Shown here piece by piece: positions 43,010-51,049 of a DNA stretch of 64,000 bases (the stretch's first letter is position 1; each line of letters opens with the position of its first letter). The stretch spans positions 62,001 through 126,000 of the forward strand of contig NZ_JBNAFR010000007.1 of NCBI RefSeq assembly GCF_049800775.1. Direction: 5' to 3'. The position numbers and the translations under genes were made by a program. The notes under the pieces are model-generated. The model saw nothing but the letters and a program-made list of their open reading frames with translations. It was not told the origin of the DNA and did no database searches. The stretch comes from Dinoroseobacter sp049800775. Lineage in GTDB: Bacteria > Pseudomonadota > Alphaproteobacteria > Rhodobacterales > Rhodobacteraceae.

Positions 43010-44509
43010 TTACTCCATAACGGGGATGGAAAACTCGCCGCCTTCCTTGATGCCCGAGGGCCAGCGCGCGGTGACCGTCTTGGTCCGGGTGTAGAACTTG
43101 AACGCGTCCGGCCCGTGCTGATTGAGATCGCCGAAGCCGGATTTCTTCCAGCCGCCGAAGGTATGGTAGGCCAGCGGCACGGGGATCGGTACGTTGACCC
43201 CGACCATCCCGATATTGATCCGGTTGGCAAAGTCCCGTGCCGCATCGCCGTCCCGGGTGAAGATCGCGGTGCCATTGCCATACTCGTGGTCCATGGCGAG
43301 GCCGAGCGCCTCTTCATAACTTTGCGCGCGCACGGTCGACAGGACGGGGCCGAAAATCTCTTTGCGGTAGATGTCCATGTCCTTGGTGACGTGGTCGAAC
43401 AGATGCGGTCCGACGAAAAAGCCATCCTCATAGCCCTGCAGGCTGAAATTGCGGCCATCGACGACCAGCTTGGCGCCCTGATCGACGCCGGACTGGACCA
43501 GCTGCTCGATATTCGCCTTGGCGGCGGCGGTGACCACGGGGCCGTAATCCACATCCGTCCCGGCGGTGTAGGGCCCGACCTTGAGCGCCTCGATCCGCGG
43601 CACGAGCTTCTCGATCAGCCGGTCGGCCGTGTCGTCGCCCACGGGCACAGCCACCGAGATCGCCATGCAGCGCTCGCCCGCGGCCCCGTAGCCTGCGCCG
43701 ACCAGCGCGTCGGCGGCCTGATCCATATCCGCGTCGGGCATGATGATCATGTGGTTCTTGGCACCGCCGAAACACTGCACGCGCTTGCCGTTCGCACAGC
43801 CGCGCGAATAGATGTATTCCGCGATCGGCGTGGATCCGACAAAGCCCACCGCCTGGATCGTGTCATGGTCGAGGATCGCGTCCACCGCCTCCTTGTCGCC
43901 ATTCACGACCTGCAACAGACCATCGGGCAGGCCCGCCTCGGTCAGCAACTCGGCCAGCATCAGCGGCACCGAGGGATCGCGCTCGGACGGCTTGAGGATG
44001 AAGGCGTTCCCGCAGGCCAGCGCCGGGGCCATCTTCCACATGGGGATCATGGCGGGGAAGTTGAACGGCGTGATCCCGGCCACGACGCCGAGCGCCTGGC
44101 GCATGGAATACATGTCGATCCCGGGACCGGCGCTGTCGGTGAACTCGCCTTTCAGAAGATGCGGCGCAGCGATGCAGAACTCGACCACTTCGAGCCCGCG
44201 CACCACGTCGCCCTTGGCATCGGGCAGGGTCTTGCCATGCTCGCGGCTCAGGGCCTCGGCCAGCTTGTCCATGTCGCGGTTCAAAAGGCGCACGAATTCC
44301 ATCAGGACCCGGGCGCGGCGCTGCGGGTTGGTCGCGGCCCAGGCCGGTTGCGCGGCGGCGGCGGCCTGCACGGCGGCGTCGAGCTCGGCGGCGCTGGCCA
44401 GCGGGACCTTGGCCTGCACCTCGCCCGTGGCGGGGTTCATCACATCGGCGAACCGGCCAGAGGTCCCGGCCACGCGGGCCCCGTTGATATAGTGACTAAG
44501 CTCTTCCAT
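43010..44509 (-). CDS. mmsA: CoA-acylating methylmalonate-semialdehyde dehydrogenase
   Basis: The 499-residue aldehyde dehydrogenase converts methylmalonate semialdehyde to propionyl-CoA, the last valine-specific step. The catalytic cysteine is in GAAGERCMAISVAVPVG (about 287). MNPATGEVQAKVPLAS near the N-terminus is typical. The start at ATG 44509 (MEELSHYING) follows a GGGAGAG ribosome site. A LysR gene is divergent from it. The rest of the pathway lies 3.5 kb away at 36500-39554. Confidence 0.96.
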   Translation of the reverse strand: MEELSHYINGARVAGTSGRFADVMNPATGEVQAKVPLASAAELDAAVQAAAAAQPAWAATNPQRRARVLMEFVRLLNRDMDKLAEALSREHGKTLPDAKGDVVRGLEVVEFCIAAPHLLKGEFTDSAGPGIDMYSMRQALGVVAGITPFNFPAMIPMWKMAPALACGNAFILKPSERDPSVPLMLAELLTEAGLPDGLLQVVNGDKEAVDAILDHDTIQAVGFVGSTPIAEYIYSRGCANGKRVQCFGGAKNHMIIMPDADMDQAADALVGAGYGAAGERCMAISVAVPVGDDTADRLIEKLVPRIEALKVGPYTAGTDVDYGPVVTAAAKANIEQLVQSGVDQGAKLVVDGRNFSLQGYEDGFFVGPHLFDHVTKDMDIYRKEIFGPVLSTVRAQSYEEALGLAMDHEYGNGTAIFTRDGDAARDFANRINIGMVGVNVPIPVPLAYHTFGGWKKSGFGDLNQHGPDAFKFYTRTKTVTARWPSGIKEGGEFSIPVME

Positions 44510-44544
44510 AACGCTCTCCCATTTCCGATTGCCCCCATCATAGC

Positions 44545-44598
44545 TTGCAATTTTGCCCGCAGAAGCGGCAGATTGCCAAATAGGTTTTGCATTTTTGC
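44545..44598. promoter_or_regulatory. Paired TTGCAATTTTGC-like sites between mmsA and LysR
   Basis: TTGCAATTTTGC (44545-44556) and TTGCATTTTTGC (44587-44598) match in 11 of 12 bases and are 42 bp apart, four helical turns, in the 98-nt divergent gap. The spacing suits a LysR tetramer bound to one face of the DNA. Confidence 0.45.
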
Positions 44599-44607
44599 AG
44601 GTACGGC

Positions 44608-45501
44608 ATGGCATTGAACTGGGATGATCTGCGGATTTTCCTGCATGTAGCGCGGGGCGAGGGGCTGACGGCGGCTGCGCGCTCGCTGCGGCTGGATCCG
44701 GCGACGGTCGGGCGACGCATCGCCCGGCTCGAGGCGGAGCTTGACGCGGTGCTCTTCGTCAAATCCCCCCAGGGCTACCGCCTCAGCGAGGCGGGCGCGC
44801 GGTATCTCCCTCATGCGGAGGCGGCCGAGCGCGCGGCGCGGGCCATGGGCGATGCGCTCGGCGGGCAGGGGGAGGATCTGGCCGGTCCCGTCCGGATCGG
44901 CGCGCCCGATGGCTGCGCGAACTACTTGCTACCGGCGGTCTGCGCGCGGATGCTGGGCCAGCACCCAAGGCTGGAGCTGCAGATCATCGCGCTGCCCCGG
45001 GTGATCAACCTGTCCAAGCGCGAGGCGGATTTCGCCGTCACCGTATCGCCGCCGGAGACAGGGCGGTTGACGGTCCAGAAGCTGAGCGATTACCGCCTCC
45101 ACTTGATGGGGCATCGGGACCTGCTGGCGCGCGCGCCCGTCGCCAGCCCCGAGGACCTGCGGCACCACCGTATTGTCGGCTACATTCCGGACATGGTGTT
45201 CGACCGGGAGCTGGACTATCTCTCGGAGGTCGGGTTGGATCGCCCGGATCTCGGCTCGAACTCCGTCGCGGTGCAGCTCAACCTGCTGAAGGCTGCAACA
45301 GGGCTCGGGATCGTGCATGATTTCGCCACCCCGGCCGCGCCGGAGCTGGTCCGGGTGCTGCCCGAACGGATCTCGCTCACCCGCAGTTTTTACCTTGTGC
45401 GCCATGCGGATGACCAAAAAGTCGTAGCCCTTCAGCGGATCGCGCGTGTTTTCGCGGGTTTTTTCCGCGACGAACTCGCCCGACTGGAGCGCAGCGCTTG
45501 A
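44608..45501 (+). CDS. LysR-family regulator divergent from mmsA
   Basis: The 297-residue protein has an N-terminal winged helix (LRIFLHVARGEGLTAAARSL and DPATVGRRIARLEAEL, about 8-50) and a LysR effector domain (to about 290). The phrase PATVGRRIARLE is seen in the subgroup that regulates mmsA in Rhodobacterales, as I remember it. Position makes mmsA its probable target. Start ATG 44608, 98 nt from the mmsA start. Confidence 0.88.
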   Translation: MALNWDDLRIFLHVARGEGLTAAARSLRLDPATVGRRIARLEAELDAVLFVKSPQGYRLSEAGARYLPHAEAAERAARAMGDALGGQGEDLAGPVRIGAPDGCANYLLPAVCARMLGQHPRLELQIIALPRVINLSKREADFAVTVSPPETGRLTVQKLSDYRLHLMGHRDLLARAPVASPEDLRHHRIVGYIPDMVFDRELDYLSEVGLDRPDLGSNSVAVQLNLLKAATGLGIVHDFATPAAPELVRVLPERISLTRSFYLVRHADDQKVVALQRIARVFAGFFRDELARLERSA

Positions 45502-45554
45502 CAGAGCGCCGTGCCCCCGGCGACCCTTGAGACAGAATATCTGGAGGAGCGCTC

Positions 45555-45989
45555 ATGCTGGTACATCAAATCCTGAAGTCCAAGGCCAGTTCGGAGGTTG
45601 TGACCATCGCGCCGGATGCGAGCGTGACCGAGGCGGCCAAGACCCTGTCGGCGCGCAAGATCGGGACGCTGGTTGTGTCCAGTGACGGCAAGACCGCCGA
45701 GGGCGTGTTGTCCGAGCGCGACATCGTGCGCGAACTGGGCGCGCGGGGCGCGACCTGCATGGATGACACCGTGGGCCAGATGATGACCAAGGACCCGGTC
45801 ACCTGCGAGCCCGAGGACAGCGCCGACATGGTGTTGCGCAAGATGACCGAAGGGCGCTTTCGCCACATGCCCGTGGTTCAGGGCGGCGCCATGGTCGGCG
45901 TGATCACCCTGGGCGACGCGGTCAAGGCGCGCCTGCTAGAGGTGAGCATGGAAAAAGAAGCGCTCGAAGGCATGATCATGGGCTTCTGA
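45555..45989 (+). CDS. CBS-domain protein
   Basis: A 144-residue protein consisting of two CBS motifs (about 8-60 and 75-130; for example VGQMMTKDPVTCEPEDSADM and MPVVQGGAMVGVITLGDAV). Such free-standing pairs bind adenine nucleotides and sense energy state. No partner domain is attached. GGAGGAG precedes the ATG. It is followed by coaD, with an 83-nt gap. Confidence 0.92.
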   Translation: MLVHQILKSKASSEVVTIAPDASVTEAAKTLSARKIGTLVVSSDGKTAEGVLSERDIVRELGARGATCMDDTVGQMMTKDPVTCEPEDSADMVLRKMTEGRFRHMPVVQGGAMVGVITLGDAVKARLLEVSMEKEALEGMIMGF

Positions 45990-46072
45990 GCCCCGCGATT
46001 GCAAACCCACGCACAGCGATCTATCCCGGGCGCACTTGCTGCCCCGGGCGGTCATTTTCTAAGGAGACAGCC

Positions 46073-46588
46073 ATGCGTATCGGTCTTTATCCGGGCACGT
46101 TCGACCCGGTCACGCTTGGTCATCTGGACATCATCCGCCGCGCGGCGACCCTTGTGGATCGCCTTGTCATCGGTGTTGCCATCAACCGTGACAAGGGGCC
46201 CATGTTCTCGCTGGACGAGCGGGTCGCCATGCTCGAGGCGGAATGTGCCGAGATCTCGAAGGATCTCGGGATCGAGATCGTGGCCCATCCGTTCGAGAAC
46301 CTTCTGATCGATTGCGCCCGCGATGTGGGGGCGAGCATGATCATCCGCGGCCTGCGGGCCGTGGCGGATTTCGAATACGAGTTTCAGATGGTGGGGATGA
46401 ACCGGCGGCTCGACGATTCCATCGAGACCGTGTTTCTCATGGCCGAAGCCGAACATCAGGCGATCGCCTCGAAACTGGTCAAGGAGATCGCCCGATTGGG
46501 CGGAGACGTCACGCCATTCGTGACGTCCCCGGTTAAGGCTGCGTTACTGGACCGCTTCGGGTCCAAGATGATGCGGGCCGCTCAGTAA
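46073..46588 (+). CDS. coaD: Phosphopantetheine adenylyltransferase
   Basis: The 171-residue nucleotidyltransferase has the N-terminal GLYPGTFDPVTLGHLDII motif (T/HxGH, about 4-21) and the C-terminal KLVKEIARLGGDVTPFV. It makes dephospho-CoA in the penultimate step of coenzyme A synthesis. AAGGAG ribosome site. Its 3' end overlaps the convergent small gene. Confidence 0.96.
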   Translation: MRIGLYPGTFDPVTLGHLDIIRRAATLVDRLVIGVAINRDKGPMFSLDERVAMLEAECAEISKDLGIEIVAHPFENLLIDCARDVGASMIIRGLRAVADFEYEFQMVGMNRRLDDSIETVFLMAEAEHQAIASKLVKEIARLGGDVTPFVTSPVKAALLDRFGSKMMRAAQ

Positions 46589-46746
46589 CCGTAGACGGTC
46601 TTGCGGGCGATGGCCCGTGCATTGGTGCGGTCGATATCCAGGTCATGCGCTGTTTCCCAAGGCATGGCTTCAATCTCCGAAACCGTGCGGGCATAAGCCA
46701 TACGCTTGACGGCGGCGGAGCGGATCGTGTGCAGAATGTTGGTCAT
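46582..46746 (-). CDS. Small DUF1127-like protein
   Basis: A 54-residue basic protein (MTNILHTIRSAAVKRMAYAR...). Its second half, EAMPWETAHDLDIDRTNARA then ARKTVYGY, resembles the DUF1127 motif (LxxxxDxGIxR) in degenerate form. DUF1127 proteins are short RNA-linked regulators in alphaproteobacteria. A GTTAGCGCTCAC site lies 36 nt upstream of the ATG. Convergent with coaD, overlapping it by 7 nt. Confidence 0.65.
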   Translation of the reverse strand: MTNILHTIRSAAVKRMAYARTVSEIEAMPWETAHDLDIDRTNARAIARKTVYGY

Positions 46747-46782
46747 AGAGACACTCCAGGGAGATAAGGGTTTCTTGCGAGC

Positions 46783-46794
46783 GTTAGCGCTCAC
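46783..46794. promoter_or_regulatory. GTTAGCGCTCAC, variant of the edd operator
   Basis: Matches GTTAGCGCTAAC in 11 of 12 positions. It lies 36 nt upstream of the DUF1127-like ATG (minus) and 148 nt upstream of the GNAT gene (plus). Confidence 0.55.
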
Positions 46795-46941
46795 ACGGAA
46801 TAGATGGGCGATGCCGCGCTGCAGAACAACGCACATTTCGGACTGTCCGTTATGCGTTTTCTGCAAGGTGATTCATGGGGTGTTCACCCATTGCTGCAGC
46901 TGCATCTTTCCTCGCTCCTTTGTCACGCGGAAGGACAGCGC

Positions 46942-47550
46942 ATGAGCCAGCCGGACGGCTTCACCGATATCCCCGCGGGCAAGGTGGCGGCGATCGTCAC
47001 CCATCTGGAGATGACCGCCCGCCCTGTGCCGCGCGCCACGCGGGACCTGGGCGATCTGGCTCTGGTGCATGTGACGCGCCCGGACCTGCACGCCTATCGC
47101 GATCTGTTTCTGCGTGTGGGGGGGACGGGCTGGCTCTGGTGTTCGCGGCTCAAGATGCAGGATGTCGAGCTTGCCGATATTCTCCACGACCCAGAGGTGC
47201 AGGTGCATGAGCTGCGTCAGCAGGGGCGGGCCGTGGGCCTGTTGGAGCTGGATTTCCGGGAGGAGGGGGCCTGCGAGCTCGCCTTTCTGGGGCTCGAGGC
47301 GGGGCTGACCGGGCAGGGGCTGGGCCCCGCGCTGGTCGGGCGCGCTATCGAGATGGCGTGGTCACGGCCTTTACGCCGGATGCATGTGCATACCTGCACC
47401 TTCGATCATCCCGGGGCGCTTGGGGTCTACCGGCGCGCGGGGTTTCGCCCGGTGCGCCAGCAGGTCGAGGTCTTTGACGATCCGCGCCTGACCGGGCTGC
47501 TGCCGCGGGACGCGGCCCCGCATATCCCGGTCATCGCGCTGTCAGATTAG
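46942..47550 (+). CDS. GNAT-family N-acetyltransferase
   Basis: The 202-residue protein has a C-terminal GNAT fold with the acetyl-CoA motif LTGQGLGPALVGRAIEMAW (about 118) and the helix/strand around YRRAGFRPVRQQVEVFDDP. The N-terminal 60 residues are less typical. Start ATG 46942 (MSQPDGFTDI) follows AAGGACA. Substrate unknown. Its end overlaps the convergent gap1 stop by 4 nt. Confidence 0.85.
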   Translation: MSQPDGFTDIPAGKVAAIVTHLEMTARPVPRATRDLGDLALVHVTRPDLHAYRDLFLRVGGTGWLWCSRLKMQDVELADILHDPEVQVHELRQQGRAVGLLELDFREEGACELAFLGLEAGLTGQGLGPALVGRAIEMAWSRPLRRMHVHTCTFDHPGALGVYRRAGFRPVRQQVEVFDDPRLTGLLPRDAAPHIPVIALSD

Positions 47551-48548
47551 AGGAACTTCGCCATTTCCTTGGCGGTATCGACCATCCGGTTCGAGAAGCC
47601 CCATTCATTGTCGTACCAGCTCAGGACCCGGCACATGGTGCCTTCGAGCACCTTGGTCTGGTCCGTGGCAAAGATCGACGAGCGCGGGTCGTGGTTGAAA
47701 TCCATCGAGACCAGCTTGTCATCCGTGACGCCCAGAACGCCCGCGAGGCGGCCTTCGGAGGCGGATTTCATCGCCGCGTTGATCTCTTCGGCGGTGGTCT
47801 CGCGCGCCGCCTCGAAGGTCAGGTCCACGACCGAGACATTCGGCGTGGGCACGCGGATCGCGACGCCGTCCAGCTTGCCGTCCAGCTCGGGCAGCACCAG
47901 CCCCACGGCGCGCGCTGCCCCGGTGGAGGTGGGGATCATGTTCATCGCCGCCGCCCGGGCGCGGTAGAGATCCTTGTGCATCGTGTCCAGCGTCGGCTGA
48001 TCCCCGGTATAGCTGTGGATCGTGGTCATGAAGCCTTTGACGATCCCGATCTCCTCTTGCAGGACCGAGGCCACAGGCGCGAGGCAGTTCGTGGTGCAGG
48101 AGGCGTTGGAGACGACGATATCCGAGCCCGACAGGGTCTTGTGGTTCACGCCGTAGACGATGGTGTTATCGGCGCCCGAGGCCGGGGCCGAGACCAGAAC
48201 ACGCTTGGCGCCGTTCTCCAGATGCAGCGCCGCCTTGTCCCGTGCGGTGAAGATGCCGGTGCATTCCAGCACGATGTCCACATGGCTCCAGGGCAGGTCC
48301 TTGGGTTCGCGGATCGCGGTCACCTCGATCGGGCCCGAGCCCACATCGATGGTGTTGCCCGAGACGGTGACCTCGCCGGGAAACCGGCCATGGACGGAAT
48401 CATAACGCAGCAGATGCGCATTGGTTTCCACAGGTCCGAGATCGTTGATCGCGACCACCTCGACATCGGAATCGCTGGATTCCTGGATCGCCCGCAGGAC
48501 ATTCCGTCCGATTCGACCGAACCCGTTAATCGCCACTTGCACAGCCAT
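47547..48548 (-). CDS. gap: Glyceraldehyde-3-phosphate dehydrogenase, first copy (NAD-type signature)
   Basis: The 333-residue enzyme has the Rossmann motif INGFGRIGRNVLRAI, the NAD-determining Asp in VVAINDLGPVETNAH (about 34), and catalytic SNASCTTNCLAP (about 152). It acts in lower glycolysis and gluconeogenesis. Start ATG 48548 (MAVQVAINGF). The promoter carries an operator variant GTTAGCGGTACC. It lies 215 nt downstream of a second copy on the same strand. Confidence 0.96.
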   Translation of the reverse strand: MAVQVAINGFGRIGRNVLRAIQESSDSDVEVVAINDLGPVETNAHLLRYDSVHGRFPGEVTVSGNTIDVGSGPIEVTAIREPKDLPWSHVDIVLECTGIFTARDKAALHLENGAKRVLVSAPASGADNTIVYGVNHKTLSGSDIVVSNASCTTNCLAPVASVLQEEIGIVKGFMTTIHSYTGDQPTLDTMHKDLYRARAAAMNMIPTSTGAARAVGLVLPELDGKLDGVAIRVPTPNVSVVDLTFEAARETTAEEINAAMKSASEGRLAGVLGVTDDKLVSMDFNHDPRSSIFATDQTKVLEGTMCRVLSWYDNEWGFSNRMVDTAKEMAKFL

Positions 48549-48597
48549 CTGCGCCCCCCGTTTGCTGAAAGTCCCTCGCCACGCGGGGGTCGCGCGA

Positions 48598-48626
48598 ATG
48601 GTACCGCTAACATTTGGCGGTTGCAA
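48598..48626 (-). promoter_or_regulatory. gap1 promoter with overlapping operator
   Basis: On the minus strand TTGCAA, 17 nt and TACCAT form a promoter; GTTAGCGGTACC (48600-48611) covers the end of the spacer and most of the -10. The site matches GTTAGCGCTAAC in 10 of 12 positions and lies 51 nt before the ATG. Confidence 0.65.
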
Positions 48627-48707
48627 GCGGCTGGGGCCGGGGGCGCAGCCCCTCGGCGCAGGCGTGACCGGCGCGCATCAGCCCGGGGATCCGAAAATCG
48701 AGGCATG

Positions 48708-48739
48708 AAAAAGGGCACCCCGGTTGAGGTGCCCTTTGG
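48708..48739 (-). terminator. Terminator after gap2
   Basis: On the minus strand AAAGGGCACC-TCAACCGG-GGTGCCCTTT is a 10-bp stem running into TTTTT, 25 nt past the gap2 stop, separating the two gap transcripts. Confidence 0.9.
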
Positions 48740-48763
48740 CAAGCTGTTTTGGTGGGGCCGCGG

Positions 48764-49765
48764 TTAGATCAGGCGACCGATCGCTGCGGCAGTGTCGGCC
48801 ATCCGGCAGGAGAAGCCCCATTCGTTGTCATACCAGGCCAGAACACGGACGGTCCGGCCGCCGATGACCTTGGTCTGGTCCGGCGCAAAGATCGAGGAAT
48901 GGGTCGTGTGGTTGAAATCGATGGAGACCTTGGGCTCCGGATCATAGGCGAGCACAGCACCCATATGGCCCTGAGCGGCCTCGCGCACGATCTCGTTCAC
49001 ATCCTCGACCGTGACGTCCTTGCCCGCTTCGAAGGTCAGGTCCACGGCAGAGACATTCGGCGTCGGCACGCGCAGGGCGGTGCCGTCGAGCTTGCCGGAC
49101 AGCTCGGGGATCACCTCGCCGATGGCCTTGGCGGCCCCGGTGGAGGTCGGGATCATCGCCATGGCTGCCGCGCGGGCGCGGTAAAGATCGCTGTGACGGC
49201 GGTCCAGGGTCGGCTGGTCGCCTGTGTAGCTGTGGATCGTGGTCATGATCCCGCGCTCGATGCCAATGGCGTCGTTCAGCACCTTGGCGAGCGGTGCGAG
49301 GCCGTTCGTGGTGCAGGAGGCGTTGGAGACCACATGGTCCTCGGTGGTCAGGCTGCGGTGGTTCACACCGTAGACGATGGTCTTGTCCGCATTCTTGGCC
49401 GGGGCCGACACGAGCACGCGCTTGGCACCGTGATCGAGATGGACCGCCGCCTTGTCGCGCGCATTGAACTTGCCGGAGCATTCCAGAACCACATCCACCC
49501 CGGACCAATCAAGCTCGGTCGGGTCATAGGTCGAGAAGACCTTCATCGGGCCGCGGCCCAGATCCAGGTTGTCGCCATCCACCTTGACGGTCCCGCCGAA
49601 GCGGCCGTGGATGCTGTCATACTTCAGAAGATGCGCGTTGGTCTCGATCGGTCCGGTGGCGTTGATCTTCACGACCTGCACATCGTTGCGCGCGCTTTCC
49701 GCGATATGCGCCAGCGTGCAGCGCCCGATGCGGCCAAATCCGTTGATCCCTACAGTAATCGTCAT
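48764..49765 (-). CDS. Glyceraldehyde-3-phosphate dehydrogenase, second copy (relaxed or NADP-type signature)
   Basis: A 333-residue GAPDH with INGFGRIGRCTLAHI at the start and catalytic SNASCTTNGLAP (about 151), where the usual second cysteine of CTTNC is Gly. The Asp that selects NAD is replaced: KINATGPIETNAH instead of INDLGPVETNAH. Together with an Arg-Arg pair in TLDRRHSDLYRAR, this suggests NADP(H) is accepted, as in gluconeogenic GapB-type enzymes. Catalysis should be intact. Confidence 0.93.
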   Translation of the reverse strand: MTITVGINGFGRIGRCTLAHIAESARNDVQVVKINATGPIETNAHLLKYDSIHGRFGGTVKVDGDNLDLGRGPMKVFSTYDPTELDWSGVDVVLECSGKFNARDKAAVHLDHGAKRVLVSAPAKNADKTIVYGVNHRSLTTEDHVVSNASCTTNGLAPLAKVLNDAIGIERGIMTTIHSYTGDQPTLDRRHSDLYRARAAAMAMIPTSTGAAKAIGEVIPELSGKLDGTALRVPTPNVSAVDLTFEAGKDVTVEDVNEIVREAAQGHMGAVLAYDPEPKVSIDFNHTTHSSIFAPDQTKVIGGRTVRVLAWYDNEWGFSCRMADTAAAIGRLI

Positions 49766-49929
49766 CTCACACGCTCCTCAAGCATTGGCGATCTCTGGCT
49801 CGGGCAAATTGCGCCGGTCGGATCGCGGGGGCCCGGGGGATATGGGCCACGGTATTCCGTCGTATTCTGTCATTCACCTAGCCTGTTGCAGGTGCAGAAA
49901 AAAGAGAAAAAATGTCGCTACATTAATAT

Positions 49930-49960
49930 GTTAGCGAAAACATAAGCTGTTGGCGCTAAC
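49930..49960. promoter_or_regulatory. Two GTTAGCGCTAAC-like sites between gap2 and the DUF808 gene
   Basis: GTTAGCGAAAAC (49930-49941, 10 of 12) and GTTGGCGCTAAC (49949-49960, 11 of 12) are 19 bp apart centre to centre. They are about 165-195 nt upstream of gap2 (minus) and 67-97 nt upstream of the DUF808 gene (plus), so either could be the target. Confidence 0.55.
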
Positions 49961-50026
49961 GCCGTGGAGAAATTTCGCAACTCCTCTGGGCGGAATGCGT
50001 TAACAAGAGGCAGGTAGGAGAGAGCG

Positions 50027-50977
50027 ATGAGCGGACTGATAGCCCTTTTGGATGATGTGGCAGCCCTGGCCAAGGTGGCGGCGGCGTCTCTGGACGATGT
50101 TGTGGCCCAAGCAAGCAAGGCGGGCGCCAAGGCTGCCGGCGCGGTGATCGACGATGCGGCGGTCACGCCCAAATACGTCCAAGGCTTTGAAGCGTCACGG
50201 GAATTGCCCATTGTCTGGCGGATCGCCAAGGGCTCGATCAAGAACAAGCTGCTGATCCTTTTGCCGGTCGCGCTCCTGCTGGCCTCCTTCGCGCCGTGGA
50301 TGATTCCCCCGCTTCTGATGCTGGGCGGTGCGTATCTGTGTTTCGAAGGGGCGGAGAAGATCCTCCACGTCTTCTTTCCCGGTGACCATGGCCATGCAGA
50401 GAAGAAGGAGCTGCCCGCAACCGCCGCGCATCTGGAGGAGGCCAAGGTCTCGGGCGCGATCAAGACGGATTTCATCCTCTCGGCCGAAATCATGACCATC
50501 GCCCTGGCCGCCCTGCCGCCGAACAGCGTGGCGTTTCAGGCCGTCGCCCTCGCGCTGGTCGCGGTGGGGATCACGGTGCTGGTCTATGGCAGCGTGGCGC
50601 TGATCGTGAAGGCCGATGATGTGGGCCTGCATCTGGCGAGCGAGGGGCAGCTCTCGGCCACCCGGGCACTGGGGCGCGGGATCGTGCGCTGGATGCCCGC
50701 CTTCATGAAGCTTCTGACGATTGTGGGTACGGCGGCGATGTTGTGGGTCGGGGGCTCGATCATCCTGCACAGCCTTGAAGAGCTTGGCGTCGGCGGTCCG
50801 GTCCATCTGATCCATGGTATCGCAGCGGGTGTGGCCCATACCCTCAACGTCGCGCAGGGCTTTGTGGAGTGGTTCGTGACCGCCACGCTGGACGGGATCT
50901 TTGGGCTGGTGCTGGGCCTTGTCATCGTCCCTGTGGTGACCCGGGCGACGGCGCTGATGCATCAGCTGCGCAGCTGA
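50027..50977 (+). CDS. DUF808 family membrane protein (YedI-like)
   Basis: The 316-residue protein matches the DUF808 layout: an N-terminal soluble part (MSGLIALLDDVAALAKVAAA through VTPKYVQGFEASRELPI, typical of the family), then several membrane segments (about 75-106, 168-190, 220-245 and 285-305). Function unknown; inner membrane. Ribosome site AGGAGAG. Terminator immediately after. Confidence 0.88.
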   Translation: MSGLIALLDDVAALAKVAAASLDDVVAQASKAGAKAAGAVIDDAAVTPKYVQGFEASRELPIVWRIAKGSIKNKLLILLPVALLLASFAPWMIPPLLMLGGAYLCFEGAEKILHVFFPGDHGHAEKKELPATAAHLEEAKVSGAIKTDFILSAEIMTIALAALPPNSVAFQAVALALVAVGITVLVYGSVALIVKADDVGLHLASEGQLSATRALGRGIVRWMPAFMKLLTIVGTAAMLWVGGSIILHSLEELGVGGPVHLIHGIAAGVAHTLNVAQGFVEWFVTATLDGIFGLVLGLVIVPVVTRATALMHQLRS

Positions 50978-50993
50978 CCGACGCCTCCCAAGC

Positions 50994-51029
50994 AAAACGC
51001 CCGCCGGATCTCTCCGACGGGCGTTTTTT
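50994..51029 (+). terminator. Terminator between DUF808 and tkt
   Basis: AACGCCCG...CGGGCGTT with an inner CCGG/TCCG pairing, followed by T6 on the + strand; the minus strand has TTTT, so it may serve the convergent tkt gene too. Confidence 0.85.
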
Positions 51030-51049
51030 CTTGCGCGGACCGCGATGGG

